57,398 nt of DNA. Origin: Rhodobacteraceae bacterium UBA3069 (GTDB lineage: Bacteria > Pseudomonadota > Alphaproteobacteria > Rhodobacterales > Rhodobacteraceae). Made by a program: the position numbers and the translations under genes. Position 1 is the stretch's first letter, and every line of letters starts with the position of its first letter. The notes below the pieces were generated by a model. The model saw only the letters and a list, made by a program, of their open reading frames with translations, was not told where the DNA came from and ran no database searches. Location: positions 1-57,398 of the forward strand of contig DFBX01000115.1 in the NCBI GenBank assembly GCA_002366795.1. The letters run 5' to 3'. This document shows, one piece after another, positions 16,145 through 24,346 of this stretch.

Positions 16145-16504
16145 ATGGCGGCGATGAAGCGACTTAGAAACCACTTGATCGGAATAGATCAGGGCGACAA
16201 TGTCCTGTTTTCCGACTTCGAAGACGGGGGCGAGATGTGGACCGGCACAGGTCCGCGTGAACGGCGCAAGTATGTGGCTTTCGCCGAAACCTTCCGTTCT
16301 GCCCCGGTGGTGCATTGCGCCCTGTCCATGTGGGACATGGACCATGCCACCAACGTCCGCGCAGACGTGACGGCCGAGGCGATCGACAAAGCCGGGTTCG
16401 AAATCGTTTTCCGCACATGGGGCGACACGCGCGTCGCACGTGCGCGCGTGCGCTGGATGGCCATTGGCGAATTGCGCCATGCCGATGAATGGGACCTTTA
16501 CTGA
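16145..16504 (+). CDS. H-type lectin domain protein
   Basis: A 119-residue protein with no signal peptide. The region from about residue 40 to 112 (FAETFRSAPVVHCALSMWD to RARVRWMAIGE) resembles the H-type lectin domain, a small beta-sandwich that binds GalNAc-type sugars in eukaryotic discoidins and snail agglutinins. Bacterial copies have no settled role. The start may be ATG 16145 or ATG 16154 (MKRLRNHLIG); neither has a strong ribosome site. It follows the atp terminator and so is probably separately expressed. Its stop TGA lies within a direct repeat. Confidence 0.7.
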   Translation: MAAMKRLRNHLIGIDQGDNVLFSDFEDGGEMWTGTGPRERRKYVAFAETFRSAPVVHCALSMWDMDHATNVRADVTAEAIDKAGFEIVFRTWGDTRVARARVRWMAIGELRHADEWDLY

Positions 16505-16533
16505 GGCTCATAAAAATACTGAGGCTCATAAAA
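16500..16533. repeat. Short tandem duplication at the lectin gene stop
   Basis: ACTGAGGCTCATAAAA occurs at 16500-16515 and again at 16518-16533. The first copy supplies the TGA stop of the lectin gene and a TAA soon after it. Confidence 0.85.
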
Positions 16534-16535
16534 AA

Positions 16536-16564
16536 GACCCAACCGAAAGGCTGGGTCAATTTTC
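16536..16564. terminator. Bidirectional terminator between lectin gene and prs
   Basis: GACCCAACC - GAAA - GGCTGGGTC, a nine-base stem with one mismatch. A T run follows on the plus strand, and A-rich sequence on the other side gives U-rich RNA on the minus strand. It serves the two convergent genes. Confidence 0.8.
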
Positions 16565-16610
16565 TTGATAAGAAAATTCCGAAAAATCTCTGTAAGATTT
16601 TTCTCCCGCC

Positions 16611-17627
16611 TCAGTCGCGGATCTGGCCCTCGTAGATCGGTTCCAGCGTGTCGGTTTCGAACAGCGAAGAGACCGAGGTGCCATTGGCGATGTTCAGGAT
16701 CGCCTGTGCGAACATGGGAGCGGTGGGCAGGATGCGAATGTTGGGGCATTCCTTGACCGCATCGGTAGGCTCGATGGAATCTGTGATGACCAGCGATTTC
16801 ATCACCGAATTGGTCACGCGCTCGACCGCGGGGCCGGACATGACGCCGTGCGTGATATAGGCGTGAACCTCGCTTGCGCCGGCTTCGATCAGTACCTCGG
16901 CAGCTTTGCACAAGGTGCCGGCGGTATCGACCATGTCATCGACGATGATGCATTTCTTGCCCTCTACGTTGCCGATCACGGTCATTTCGGCCACTTCGCC
17001 GGCCTTTTCGCGGCGCTTGTCCACGATCGACAGAGGCGCGTTGATGCGTTTTGCCAGTTCCCGCGCGCGGGCCACGCCGCCCACGTCGGGCGAGACGACC
17101 ATCACGTCGTCCAGCGAGCCTGCGAACTGTTCCATCACGTCCAGCGCAAAGACGGGCGAAGCATAAAGGTTGTCCACCGGAATATCGAAAAAGCCCTGAA
17201 TCTGAGCTGCGTGCAGGTCCAGCGTCAGAACGCGTTCGATCCCTGCCTCGACCATCATGTTGGCGACCAGCTTGGCGGAAATCGGCGTGCGGGCCTTGGT
17301 GCGGCGATCCTGACGGGCATAGCCGAAATAGGGGATCACTGCGGTGATGCGTGCCGCGCTGGACCGACGCAGCGCGTCGATTATGATCAGCAGCTCCATC
17401 AGGTTGTCATTGGCCGGGTTCGAAGTGCTTTGGATGACGAACATATCCTCGCCGCGCACGTTCTCGTAGACCTCGACGAAAATTTCCTGGTCGTTGAACC
17501 GCTCGATCCGCGCATCCACCAGCCCGACAGCGGTGCCACGATGGATCGACATGCGCCGCGCGATGGCTTTGGCAAGCGGCAAGTTGGCATTGCCCGAAAT
17601 GAGCTTGGGTTGACTGGATGAGCGCAT
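16611..17627 (-). CDS. prs: Ribose-phosphate pyrophosphokinase (PRPP synthetase)
   Basis: Makes 5-phosphoribosyl-1-pyrophosphate from ribose 5-phosphate and ATP for nucleotide, His and Trp synthesis. The protein has 338 residues. RRSSAARITAVIPYFGYARQDRR (flexible-loop/ATP region), LTLDLHAAQIQGFF (metal-binding His region) and the PRPP-binding loop IIVDDMVDTAGT are all present. The start gives MRSSSQPKLISGNAN, slightly longer than E. coli Prs but usual in this group. It is monocistronic, with a shared terminator downstream. Confidence 0.96.
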   Translation of the reverse strand: MRSSSQPKLISGNANLPLAKAIARRMSIHRGTAVGLVDARIERFNDQEIFVEVYENVRGEDMFVIQSTSNPANDNLMELLIIIDALRRSSAARITAVIPYFGYARQDRRTKARTPISAKLVANMMVEAGIERVLTLDLHAAQIQGFFDIPVDNLYASPVFALDVMEQFAGSLDDVMVVSPDVGGVARARELAKRINAPLSIVDKRREKAGEVAEMTVIGNVEGKKCIIVDDMVDTAGTLCKAAEVLIEAGASEVHAYITHGVMSGPAVERVTNSVMKSLVITDSIEPTDAVKECPNIRILPTAPMFAQAILNIANGTSVSSLFETDTLEPIYEGQIRD

Positions 17628-17746
17628 GTGCGGATTTCCCCGGGTGGTTCTGGATTGGGCCAGGATGACAGATTCGTGACGTTGACACTCACTAGCACTT
17701 CATTAACGTCAGGCAAACCTATGCGGCAGGGGGAGGGGCGCGCGAA

Positions 17747-18346
17747 ATGGCGCAGATTGACTATTACTTCACGACAATTTCGCCATGGGCCTATTTGGCA
17801 GGCACCCGGGCCGAGGAGATCGCGGCCCGTCATGCTGCGCAGATTACCTACAAGCCGATGGATATCGTGCGGGTTTTCCAGCAATCCGGGGGTAAGCCGC
17901 TGAACGAGCGGCCCGCGGCGCGGCAGGAATACCGGCTTCAGGAATTGCGGCGCACGCAGGTCAAGACTGGTTTGCCGCTGACCATCCACCCGGAGCATTT
18001 CCCGACCAATCCGGCACCCGCGTCCTATGCGATCATAGCGGCGCAGGCGACGGGCGGCGGCGATGTGGGGGCGCTGACCCATGCGCTGATGCGCGCCTGC
18101 TGGGCAGACGAACGTGACATTGCGCAGGATGACGTGATCCGCGACTGCCTGACCAGCGCCGGCTTCGATGCGGGGCTGGCCGACAGCGGGCTTTTGTCGG
18201 GCGCCATGGCATACGAGGCCAACACTGAGGAGGCGTTACGTGTCGGTGCCTTTGGCTCGCCCTTCTATGTGGTTGATGGTACGGAAAAATTTTGGGGACA
18301 GGACCGGCTGGACGATCTGGATCGGTTTCTGGCGGGCACGTTGTAA
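17747..18346 (+). CDS. 2-hydroxychromene-2-carboxylate isomerase-like (DsbA/kappa-GST fold)
   Basis: A 199-residue thioredoxin-fold protein of the kappa-GST/HCCA-isomerase family. It opens with IDYYFTTISPWAYLAG, where the Ser-Pro pair replaces the Cys-X-X-Cys of true DsbA proteins, and ends with the family signature GAFGSPFYVVDGTEKFWGQDRL. NahD uses this fold in naphthalene breakdown, but no aromatic pathway is nearby, so the real substrate is unknown. Its TAA overlaps the ATG of the downstream hydrolase by one base, so the two are translationally coupled. Confidence 0.85.
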   Translation: MAQIDYYFTTISPWAYLAGTRAEEIAARHAAQITYKPMDIVRVFQQSGGKPLNERPAARQEYRLQELRRTQVKTGLPLTIHPEHFPTNPAPASYAIIAAQATGGGDVGALTHALMRACWADERDIAQDDVIRDCLTSAGFDAGLADSGLLSGAMAYEANTEEALRVGAFGSPFYVVDGTEKFWGQDRLDDLDRFLAGTL

Positions 18347-19173
18347 TGCCGCTTGATTCCCGCGCCGGGTTCCCGACCCACTGGACAGCCTTCGACGCCG
18401 TTGCCGATCGCCCTGCATTGGCGATCCATTGCACCTTGGCCCATGCGGGCAGTTGGAAAGGCTTGGCGGCCGAGATGGCGCAGGACGTGGCCATCACAGC
18501 ATATGATCTGCCCGGCCATGGTCGCAGCGCCGACTGGGACTGTCGCGGCGACGTGCAAGAGGTGTCGATGGACATGGCGATCGACCTTCTGGAAAATCAA
18601 ATCGGCGGGCCCGCAGATATTTTCGGTCACAGTTTTGGCGGTACGGTTGCGTTGCGCTTGGCCACAGTCCGTCCTGATCTGGTCCGCTCGCTGGTGCTGA
18701 TTGAACCAGTGTTCTTTGCCGTCGCCTATCAGGACGACCCCACGATCAAGCCCCGCCACGAGGCGCACCTGCGCCCTTATATAGACGCGCTGAAAGCGGG
18801 CGACATGCTGGAAGCCGCCCGCGTTTTCACGAATGCTTGGGGCGACGGGCGCGGTTGGGATCGCATCCCGCCTGAGGTGCGCGAAGATATGGCCAAGCGC
18901 GTCTTTGTCGTCCACGAAAGCAGCCCCATGCTGAACGAGGACAGCGCGGGCCTGCTGAAGCCCGGTCTCCTGGCCGGTGTGACTTGCCCCATACTGTTGT
19001 TGGAAGGGGCGGACAGCCCCGATTATATCGCCGCGATCAACAAGGGCCTGATGCGGCGTTTGCCCGATTCCCGCCGCGAGGTGGTGGATGGGGCGGGGCA
19101 TATGTTGCCCATCACCCATCCGGCGGAAACCGCGGCGCTTATCCGGTCTTTTTTGAAAGATGTGCCCGCGTAG
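18346..19173 (+). CDS. Alpha/beta-fold hydrolase
   Basis: A 275-residue cytoplasmic hydrolase. The nucleophile elbow GHSFGG is at about residue 97, the oxyanion region is near HAGSWKGL, and the catalytic His is probably in DGAGHMLPITHP near the C-terminus. Start ATG 18346 overlaps the upstream stop (TAATG). The substrate is not readable. Its TAG stop (19171-19173) is made by the first bases of palindromic repeat copy B. Confidence 0.88.
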   Translation: MPLDSRAGFPTHWTAFDAVADRPALAIHCTLAHAGSWKGLAAEMAQDVAITAYDLPGHGRSADWDCRGDVQEVSMDMAIDLLENQIGGPADIFGHSFGGTVALRLATVRPDLVRSLVLIEPVFFAVAYQDDPTIKPRHEAHLRPYIDALKAGDMLEAARVFTNAWGDGRGWDRIPPEVREDMAKRVFVVHESSPMLNEDSAGLLKPGLLAGVTCPILLLEGADSPDYIAAINKGLMRRLPDSRREVVDGAGHMLPITHPAETAALIRSFLKDVPA

Positions 19174-19243
19174 GGTGGGTTTCCAACCCACCGTCCCCAT
19201 CCCTGACAGGTGCGCCGGAAGGTGGGTTGCAAACCCACCCTAC
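19170..19243. repeat. Double-palindrome repeat, copy B
   Basis: Units at 19170-19194 and 19219-19243 are inverted copies of the family described at 872-939 (GGTGGGTT, short spacer, AACCCACC plus a CCTAC/GTAGG tail). Here the tails face outward, the reverse of copies A and C. It lies between two convergent genes. The left tail encodes the TAG stop of the alpha/beta hydrolase, and the right unit ends two bases before the threonine aldolase stop. Confidence 0.85.
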
Positions 19244-19245
19244 GG

Positions 19246-20286
19246 TCAGCCCTTGGCGATCTCGATAAAACGGTCGATCTGTGCCTCGGTGATGGACCAG
19301 TCGCAGACCAGGCGACAGCCAAGGGCGTCGTCCTGCGGGCCGTCCAATTCGCCATCCCACAGGTGATACATCGCGCCCGCGTCATGTAGGCGCTGATGGG
19401 CACGGCGGGGCAGGGTGGCAAAGATCATGTTGGCCTCGCGTGGCCATAGGAACCCCGCACCGATGCTGTGCAGCCCCTTTTCCAGATAGGCTGCGCGCGC
19501 GTTTGCGGTCTGTGCCAGATCGCGCCACAGATCATCGGCCAGATAGGCTTCCATCTGGGCGGACAGGTAGCGGTGTTTGGAAAACAGATGCCCGCCGCGC
19601 TTGCGTCGCAGTTCGAATTCCCACGCCTTGTCGGGGTCGAAGAAAATCACAGCCTCAACGCCCATACAGCCGTTCTTGGTGCCGCCGAACGACACGGCAT
19701 CGACGCCTGCTTTCCACGTCATCTCGGCTGGGGTACAGCCCAGAGCCTCCATCGCGTTGGCGAAACGCGCTCCGTCCAGATGCACGGGCAGGCCATATTG
19801 GGCCGCGATGCCGCAAAGGGTTTCGATTTCTGCCACGGAATAGACCGTGCCGCGTTCCGTCACCGTGGTAATCGACAGCGGCCCGCGTTGCGGACCATGC
19901 ACGCCGCGGTTTCCCTCGGCCTTGATCGCGCGGCGCAGCGCATCGGGTGCGATGCGGTCGCCATCGCCGACAAGGGTCAGCTTGGCCCCGCCCATGTAAA
20001 ATTCGGGCGCGTTGCATTCATCCTCGTGGATATGCGCAACGGGTGAACAGAACACGGTTTCAAAGGGCTGCGTCATGGTGGCCAGAGCCAGCGCATTGGC
20101 TGCCGTGCCGGTGGCGACCAGTCTGATTTCGGCATTGGGCGCTTCGAAAATGTCGCGCAGCCTTGCCTTGACCCGTTGCATCACCAGGTCGGCCCCGTAG
20201 GAGGGCATGTAGCCGGTGTTCACGTCGGCCAAAGCCTGCATCACGGTGGGATGCGCGGGGCCGGAATTGTCAGAGGCAAAGAACAT
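19246..20286 (-). CDS. ltaE: Low-specificity L-threonine aldolase family protein
   Basis: PLP enzyme of the beta-eliminating lyase family, 346 residues, predicted to cleave L-threonine or allo-threonine to glycine and acetaldehyde. It begins MFFASDNSGPAHPTVMQAL. The PLP-binding region VSFGGTKNG carries the Lys that forms the Schiff base, and LDGARFANA holds the PLP-pyridine Asp and Arg. Length and layout are standard. The ATG overlaps the ycgN stop (ATGA), making it the last gene of ribF-ycgN-ltaE. Side-chain specificity cannot be judged. Confidence 0.9.
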   Translation of the reverse strand: MFFASDNSGPAHPTVMQALADVNTGYMPSYGADLVMQRVKARLRDIFEAPNAEIRLVATGTAANALALATMTQPFETVFCSPVAHIHEDECNAPEFYMGGAKLTLVGDGDRIAPDALRRAIKAEGNRGVHGPQRGPLSITTVTERGTVYSVAEIETLCGIAAQYGLPVHLDGARFANAMEALGCTPAEMTWKAGVDAVSFGGTKNGCMGVEAVIFFDPDKAWEFELRRKRGGHLFSKHRYLSAQMEAYLADDLWRDLAQTANARAAYLEKGLHSIGAGFLWPREANMIFATLPRRAHQRLHDAGAMYHLWDGELDGPQDDALGCRLVCDWSITEAQIDRFIEIAKG

Positions 20287-20753
20287 CAGATCGGCTCCTC
20301 GATGATATAGTCTTCCCAGTCGTCGTCGGCGATTTCATATTCCGACACCGTCTGCCCGCGCAGGGACACGCCCGCCGCATGTGTGCTGTCTGCATCGCCG
20401 GTGACCAGCGGGTGCCAGTCCGGCAACCCCTTGCCCTGCCAGACCAGTTTATAGGCACAGGTTTCCGGCATCCAATACAGGTTCTTGTCCATGTTCTTGG
20501 GGGTCAGGACGATACATTCCGGCACGAACTGGTGGCGGATCTCATACTGGCTGCACAGGCAGGTGGCATCGTCCAGCAGGCGGCAGGCAACACGGGTCAG
20601 GGCAACCTCGCCCGTGTCTTCGTCCTCCAGCTTGTTCAGGCAGCACTTGCCGCAGCCGTCGCACAGCGCCTCCCATTCGGGTTGGGTCATGCGGTCGGGG
20701 CGGGTGGTTTCCCAAAAACGGGGGCGCAGGCCGCTGCGGTCTGGACCGCTCAT
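20286..20753 (-). CDS. YcgN family cysteine-cluster protein (UPF0260)
   Basis: A 155-residue protein of the Fe-S/zinc-cluster-like UPF0260 family. It has CDGCGKCC at about residues 33-40, further Cys at CRLLDDATCLCSQY and a late PETCAYK. The enzymatic role is unknown in all organisms, to my knowledge. It overlaps ribF by ATGA upstream and ltaE by ATGA downstream, so all three are made from one message. Confidence 0.9.
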   Translation of the reverse strand: MSGPDRSGLRPRFWETTRPDRMTQPEWEALCDGCGKCCLNKLEDEDTGEVALTRVACRLLDDATCLCSQYEIRHQFVPECIVLTPKNMDKNLYWMPETCAYKLVWQGKGLPDWHPLVTGDADSTHAAGVSLRGQTVSEYEIADDDWEDYIIEEPI

Positions 20754-21691
20754 GCTTCGGCCTCTAGGATCTCGCGGGCGTGGGCGCAATCTGCATCCAT
20801 CTGTTCGATCAGCGCATTCAGGCCGTCGAATTTGGCCTCGGGGCGCAGGTATTCGATCAAGGCAACCGACAGATGCGTGCCGTACAGGTCGCCTTTGAAA
20901 TCGAACAGGAAGCTTTCCAGGTTTGGTTTTTCGCCGTTGAATTGCGGGCGCACTCCGATCGAGGCCGCGCCGCGGTAGCTGCCCTTGTTCGGCCCGTCCA
21001 GCACATCGACCAGCACCGCGTAGACGCCAAATTTCGGCGGGTGCAGCCCATCGATTGACATGTTCGCGGTGGGATAGCCCAATTCGCGGCCACGCTGATC
21101 GCCGCGAATGACCTTGCCTTCGATCCGGTGCCAATGGCCCAGCATGGCAGCGGCATCGCGGGGGCGCCCCTCGGTCAGCGAGGCGCGGATCGCGGTCGAA
21201 GAAACCTCGCCGGTTTCGCCCTCAAGCAGTTCGGCCACGGTCACACCAAACCCCATTTCATCGCCGAACTTCACCAGGTCGGCAGCCGATCCGGCGCGGT
21301 CCTTGCCGAAATGGAAATCGGCCCCGACCACCACGTGGCGCAGGCCCAATCCTTCGACGATCACTTGGCGCGCGAAATCACGCGGCGACAGGGCCGACAG
21401 GGCGGCATTGAAATTCAGCTCGTACAGCTTGTCCACGCCCAGCTTTTCCAGACGGTGCGCGCGCGCCTTTGGCCCCATCAAGCGAAAGGCGGGGGCATCC
21501 GATGCGAAATACTGGCGCGGGTGGGGCTCGAAGGTCATGACGCCAAGCGGCGCGCCGATGCGGGTGGCCTCGGCGCGCGCCATATCAATCACCTTGCGAT
21601 GGCCGATATGCACGCCGTCAAAATTGCCGATGGCGGCAGATGCGCCCCGGTTATCTTCGGCTACGAAACTGTAATCGCGGATGATGTCCAT
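20750..21691 (-). CDS. ribF: Bifunctional riboflavin kinase / FAD synthetase
   Basis: Turns riboflavin into FMN and then FAD; 313 residues. The N-terminal adenylyltransferase domain carries GNFDGVHIGHRKV (HxGH nucleotidyltransferase motif). The C-terminal kinase domain carries GRELGYPTANM (PTAN signature) and the late SVALIEYLRPEAKFDGLNAL. ATG 21691 begins MDIIRDYSFV; the frame continues upstream but the added residues do not fit the family. First gene of a three-gene operon. No FMN riboswitch is visible upstream. Confidence 0.96.
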   Translation of the reverse strand: MDIIRDYSFVAEDNRGASAAIGNFDGVHIGHRKVIDMARAEATRIGAPLGVMTFEPHPRQYFASDAPAFRLMGPKARAHRLEKLGVDKLYELNFNAALSALSPRDFARQVIVEGLGLRHVVVGADFHFGKDRAGSAADLVKFGDEMGFGVTVAELLEGETGEVSSTAIRASLTEGRPRDAAAMLGHWHRIEGKVIRGDQRGRELGYPTANMSIDGLHPPKFGVYAVLVDVLDGPNKGSYRGAASIGVRPQFNGEKPNLESFLFDFKGDLYGTHLSVALIEYLRPEAKFDGLNALIEQMDADCAHAREILEAEA

Positions 21692-21753
21692 GGGGGCAGG
21701 GGTAACGCCGCCGCCGCGCCTGTGCAAGCGTGGATGGCGCGGGTGGCGCAATG

Positions 21754-21780
21754 AAAAACGGGCGGGAAAGACCCGCCCGT
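21754..21780 (-). terminator. Terminator after the MaoC gene
   Basis: Perfect nine-base stem ACGGGCGGG - AAAGA - CCCGCCCGT. On the minus strand it is followed by TTTTT, so it ends the MaoC transcript before ribF. Confidence 0.88.
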
Positions 21781-21803
21781 GACGCCTCGCTTGCCGGGGT
21801 GCA

Positions 21804-22247
21804 TCAGTCGAACTTGCGCGAGGGGGCCAGCACCGTGGCCTCGCCCTTCAGCACCGGCTTGCCATCGACAAGGCAGCGGCAATCCAGCTGAACACGGCGC
21901 TTGGCATGGTCGATGCCGATCACCTCGACCTCTGCGGTGACCATGTCGCCGGGGCGCACGGGGCCAAGGAATTTCAGCGTCTGGCCCATGTAGATCGTGC
22001 CATGGCCGGGCAGTTGTTCACCGATTACCGCGGAAATCAGGCCAGCGGTCAGCATCCCGTGGGCAATGCGCCCTTCGAAAATCGTGTCGCGGGCGTAATC
22101 GTCGTCCAGATGCACCGGGTTATGGTCGGTCGAAACCTCGGCGAACATTTCGATATCCTTGTCGGTCACGGTTTTGCGCAGGTGGCGCACCATCCCCATT
22201 TCGATATCTTCAATGCAGATGGTTCCGCGTGGCATATTGTCCAACAT
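21804..22247 (-). CDS. MaoC-like (R)-specific enoyl-CoA hydratase/dehydratase
   Basis: A 147-residue hot-dog-fold protein. The hydratase motif FAEVSTDHNPVHLDDDYA (catalytic Asp and His) lies at about residues 35-52, with GRIAHGMLTAGLISAVIG after it, both typical of R-specific enoyl-CoA hydratases and MaoC dehydratases. It acts on acyl-CoA chains; the exact partner (PHA, fatty acid or ethylmalonyl-CoA pathways) is not shown. It appears monocistronic between its own terminator and the HAD gene. Confidence 0.9.
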   Translation of the reverse strand: MLDNMPRGTICIEDIEMGMVRHLRKTVTDKDIEMFAEVSTDHNPVHLDDDYARDTIFEGRIAHGMLTAGLISAVIGEQLPGHGTIYMGQTLKFLGPVRPGDMVTAEVEVIGIDHAKRRVQLDCRCLVDGKPVLKGEATVLAPSRKFD

Positions 22248-22347
22248 CAGGCCCTCCGAGGTCCGTTAGGTAACATTGCGGCGCGATTAGGGCGCTTTGG
22301 GTAACTTTATTACTTCGCAGTTGCAGAAAATCAAGCCCTGAATCGCA

Positions 22348-23223
22348 TCAGCGTAATGCGCCAATGGTATAGGTTGGCGATTGCATTTCGCGGGTCAGGA
22401 ATGCCTCAAGCGCCTTTTTTTCGGGCTGATCGGTGGTGTTCGTATCGTCGCGCGCCAGCCCGCCCGAGATGAACAGGCTGTCGATATCCTCGCCCGAGGC
22501 ACCCTTGATGTCGGTCTGGATGCCGTCGCCAATGGCAAGGATTCGGTTGTCGGGAATGTCATGCCCGTCAGCCAGCAGGCGGCGGCGCGCCAAATCGTAA
22601 ATCGGCGGGTGGGGCTTGCCGAAATACAGGCTCTCGCCGCCCATTTCCGTATACAGCCCCGCCAATGCGCCCGCGCACCATTCGCGATGATCGCCGCGGT
22701 CCACCACGATGTCGGGGTTGGCGCATAGCAGCTTCATCCCCTTTTGCTTGGCATAAAGAAAGACGGGCCGGTTCACATCGGGGTCGGCCATCGGGTCGTT
22801 GGGGCCGCAGCAGACGATGCCCTCGGCCTCTTCCAGCGGGACGATTTCAATATCCACGGGGTTCTCGATCACCTCGATGGGCTGGAAAAACTCCTCGTCG
22901 CGTTCCCATTCGCCCATGAAATATACCTTGCGGCCAACGGCTCCGGTGAACATGGCGGCGCGAGCGCTGTCGCCGCTGGTGGCGATCGTGTCCCAGACGT
23001 CGCGGGCCACGCCGAACTTGTCCAACTGCACCGCCACCCCCGCGCGCGGCTTGGGCGAATTGGTGACCAAGACCACGATGCCGCCGGTCTTGCGATAGTC
23101 CTGCAAGGCCGCCACGGCCGAGGGGATGGCCCGCACCCCGTCATGGACGCAGCCCCACAGATCCACGAACAACGCCTTGTAGGGTTCGGAAATCTCGGAC
23201 AGGGATTGGACGATCTGGGTCAT
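22348..23223 (-). CDS. TIGR01459-type HAD-superfamily hydrolase
   Basis: A 291-residue HAD phosphatase of the NagD-like class IIA group. Motif I reads FVDLWGCVHDG, in which the second Asp of DxD is replaced by Trp, as is usual in the TIGR01459 subfamily. Motif II is VTNSPKPR, and the late motif is ILAIGDGIQTDIKGA. The substrate is unknown. ATG 23223 (MTQIVQSLSEI) was chosen because the sequence upstream does not fit the family. It converges on no gene, and the next upstream gene is divergent. Confidence 0.88.
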   Translation of the reverse strand: MTQIVQSLSEISEPYKALFVDLWGCVHDGVRAIPSAVAALQDYRKTGGIVVLVTNSPKPRAGVAVQLDKFGVARDVWDTIATSGDSARAAMFTGAVGRKVYFMGEWERDEEFFQPIEVIENPVDIEIVPLEEAEGIVCCGPNDPMADPDVNRPVFLYAKQKGMKLLCANPDIVVDRGDHREWCAGALAGLYTEMGGESLYFGKPHPPIYDLARRRLLADGHDIPDNRILAIGDGIQTDIKGASGEDIDSLFISGGLARDDTNTTDQPEKKALEAFLTREMQSPTYTIGALR

Positions 23224-23434
23224 GGGGTGCCTTTCATCGGGGCATTGGGATTGCCCAAGATATGGCGCAGTGGGGCGGGTTTGACCAGTTGGAATGCTTT
23301 GGCCGCGCGTATGGCGGCAGGCAAGTTCCCGCTGACAATCGGGCTTTTCCATGGCCGATGCTTTTTACGTATTCTTAATTCATTATATGAATGCTGCGCG
23401 CGCAAGATGTACCGAGCGATTTGAAGGAAAGACC

Positions 23435-23749
23435 ATGAAAACTCTGACAGCTACAGTAGCGATTCTTGCCCTTTTTTCGGGCGCGGCATTTGCCTCTCAC
23501 GCGAACCCGTGGGCAACCGAGGACGACACTGTTCTGGCCAAGAACCATGATGACAACCAGGTCCGATCCGTCGATACCCCCGGCGAAGACGAGATGAACG
23601 GTGTGATGACGCGCAGCGCGCGCGGCAAGCTGGACGCCGACCTGGGCGGCGGTGCGGCTCAGGCAGCGAACGGCGCTGGCGGTTCGGGTGCAGGCGCGGG
23701 TGCCGGTGCCGGCAATGGAGGCGGAAACGGCCACGGCGGCCGCGACTGA
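23435..23749 (+). CDS. Small secreted glycine-rich protein
   Basis: A 104-residue exported protein of unknown function. A clear signal peptide covers residues 1-20 (MKTLTATVAILALFSGAAFA). The mature part is acidic, then changes after GKLDADLGGG into a low-complexity tail of Gly, Ala and Asn (GAGAGAGAGNGGGNGHGG). GAAGGAAAG lies properly before ATG 23435, and a strong terminator follows, so it is a self-contained unit. AT-rich DNA at 23360-23400 probably holds the promoter. Confidence 0.75.
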   Translation: MKTLTATVAILALFSGAAFASHANPWATEDDTVLAKNHDDNQVRSVDTPGEDEMNGVMTRSARGKLDADLGGGAAQAANGAGGSGAGAGAGAGNGGGNGHGGRD

Positions 23750-23773
23750 TCGCCCACAAGATTGCTAAATGAC

Positions 23774-23808
23774 AAAGGGCCGGTGCGTTGTCGCACCGGC
23801 CCTTTTTT
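23774..23808 (+). terminator. Terminator of the glycine-rich protein gene
   Basis: AAAGGGCCGGTGCG - TTGT - CGCACCGGCCCTTT with T6 following; a long perfect stem. It probably serves the convergent lipoprotein gene as well. Confidence 0.92.
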
Positions 23809-23824
23809 CATCGCACGGGGGCGA

Positions 23825-24211
23825 TCAGTAGCGGACTGCCAGACCTTTGGCATCGACCGTGCCCCAACTGACGAGCGACACATGCGGGCCGGTGATTTCG
23901 ACGTTCACCACGGCATTCGCCCTCATGGCGGCTGCCTTTTCTTGCAGCTTGGTGCGGGCCATTGCCGGCGTGGGGTTGGGGTGGAAGGCGGTCAGTTTGT
24001 TCACGTTCACCTCGACCGGGCCAAGCACGGTGTGCGGGCCGGTGGCGGGGCCGCTGCTCAGCTTTCCCTGCGAAGGGGCCACGGGGGCAACGGATGCCGC
24101 AACGGGCTTGGGGTTGCCTGTGGGCGAGGTGGTGTAGTTGCCCTTCTCAAGGGTGCAGCCGGCAGCGAGAAGGGCAATGCCGCCAAGGGCGGCGATGCGG
24201 AACAAGGTCAC
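23825..24211 (-). CDS. Putative lipoprotein
   Basis: A 128-residue protein starting at GTG 24211 (VTLFRIAALGGIALLAAGC). The signal sequence ends in a lipobox LLAAGC, so Cys19 is likely lipid-modified. A Pro/Ser/Thr-rich linker follows. The C-terminal half (about 65-128), with PAMARTKLQEKAAAMRANAVVNVEI, recalls the small heavy-metal-binding/YbjQ-like or lipoprotein folds, but the match is weak. The gene downstream in its direction is convergent across a terminator. The upstream ppaC terminator separates the transcripts. Confidence 0.7.
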   Translation of the reverse strand: MTLFRIAALGGIALLAAGCTLEKGNYTTSPTGNPKPVAASVAPVAPSQGKLSSGPATGPHTVLGPVEVNVNKLTAFHPNPTPAMARTKLQEKAAAMRANAVVNVEITGPHVSLVSWGTVDAKGLAVRY

Positions 24212-24293
24212 GCGATACTCCGGACTCCGGTTTGAATATGTAAGGGGCTTAGTGTTCCCTATAGTTGCAGGTGGCGCAAACGTTTCGCGCAAA

Positions 24294-24324
24294 GAAAACG
24301 GCCGCTGTGCGGGGCAACGGCCGT
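24294..24324 (-). terminator. Terminator after ppaC
   Basis: Inverted repeat ACGGCCG (24298-24304) and CGGCCGT (24318-24324). On the minus strand it is followed by TTTTCTTT. Confidence 0.75.
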
Positions 24325-24346
24325 CGTCTTGGAAAATATACGTGGA

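Noticed and set aside
20700..21690. FMN riboswitch at ribF
   Set aside because: No RFN-like conserved segments between MaoC and ribF; the gap is short and holds only the MaoC terminator.
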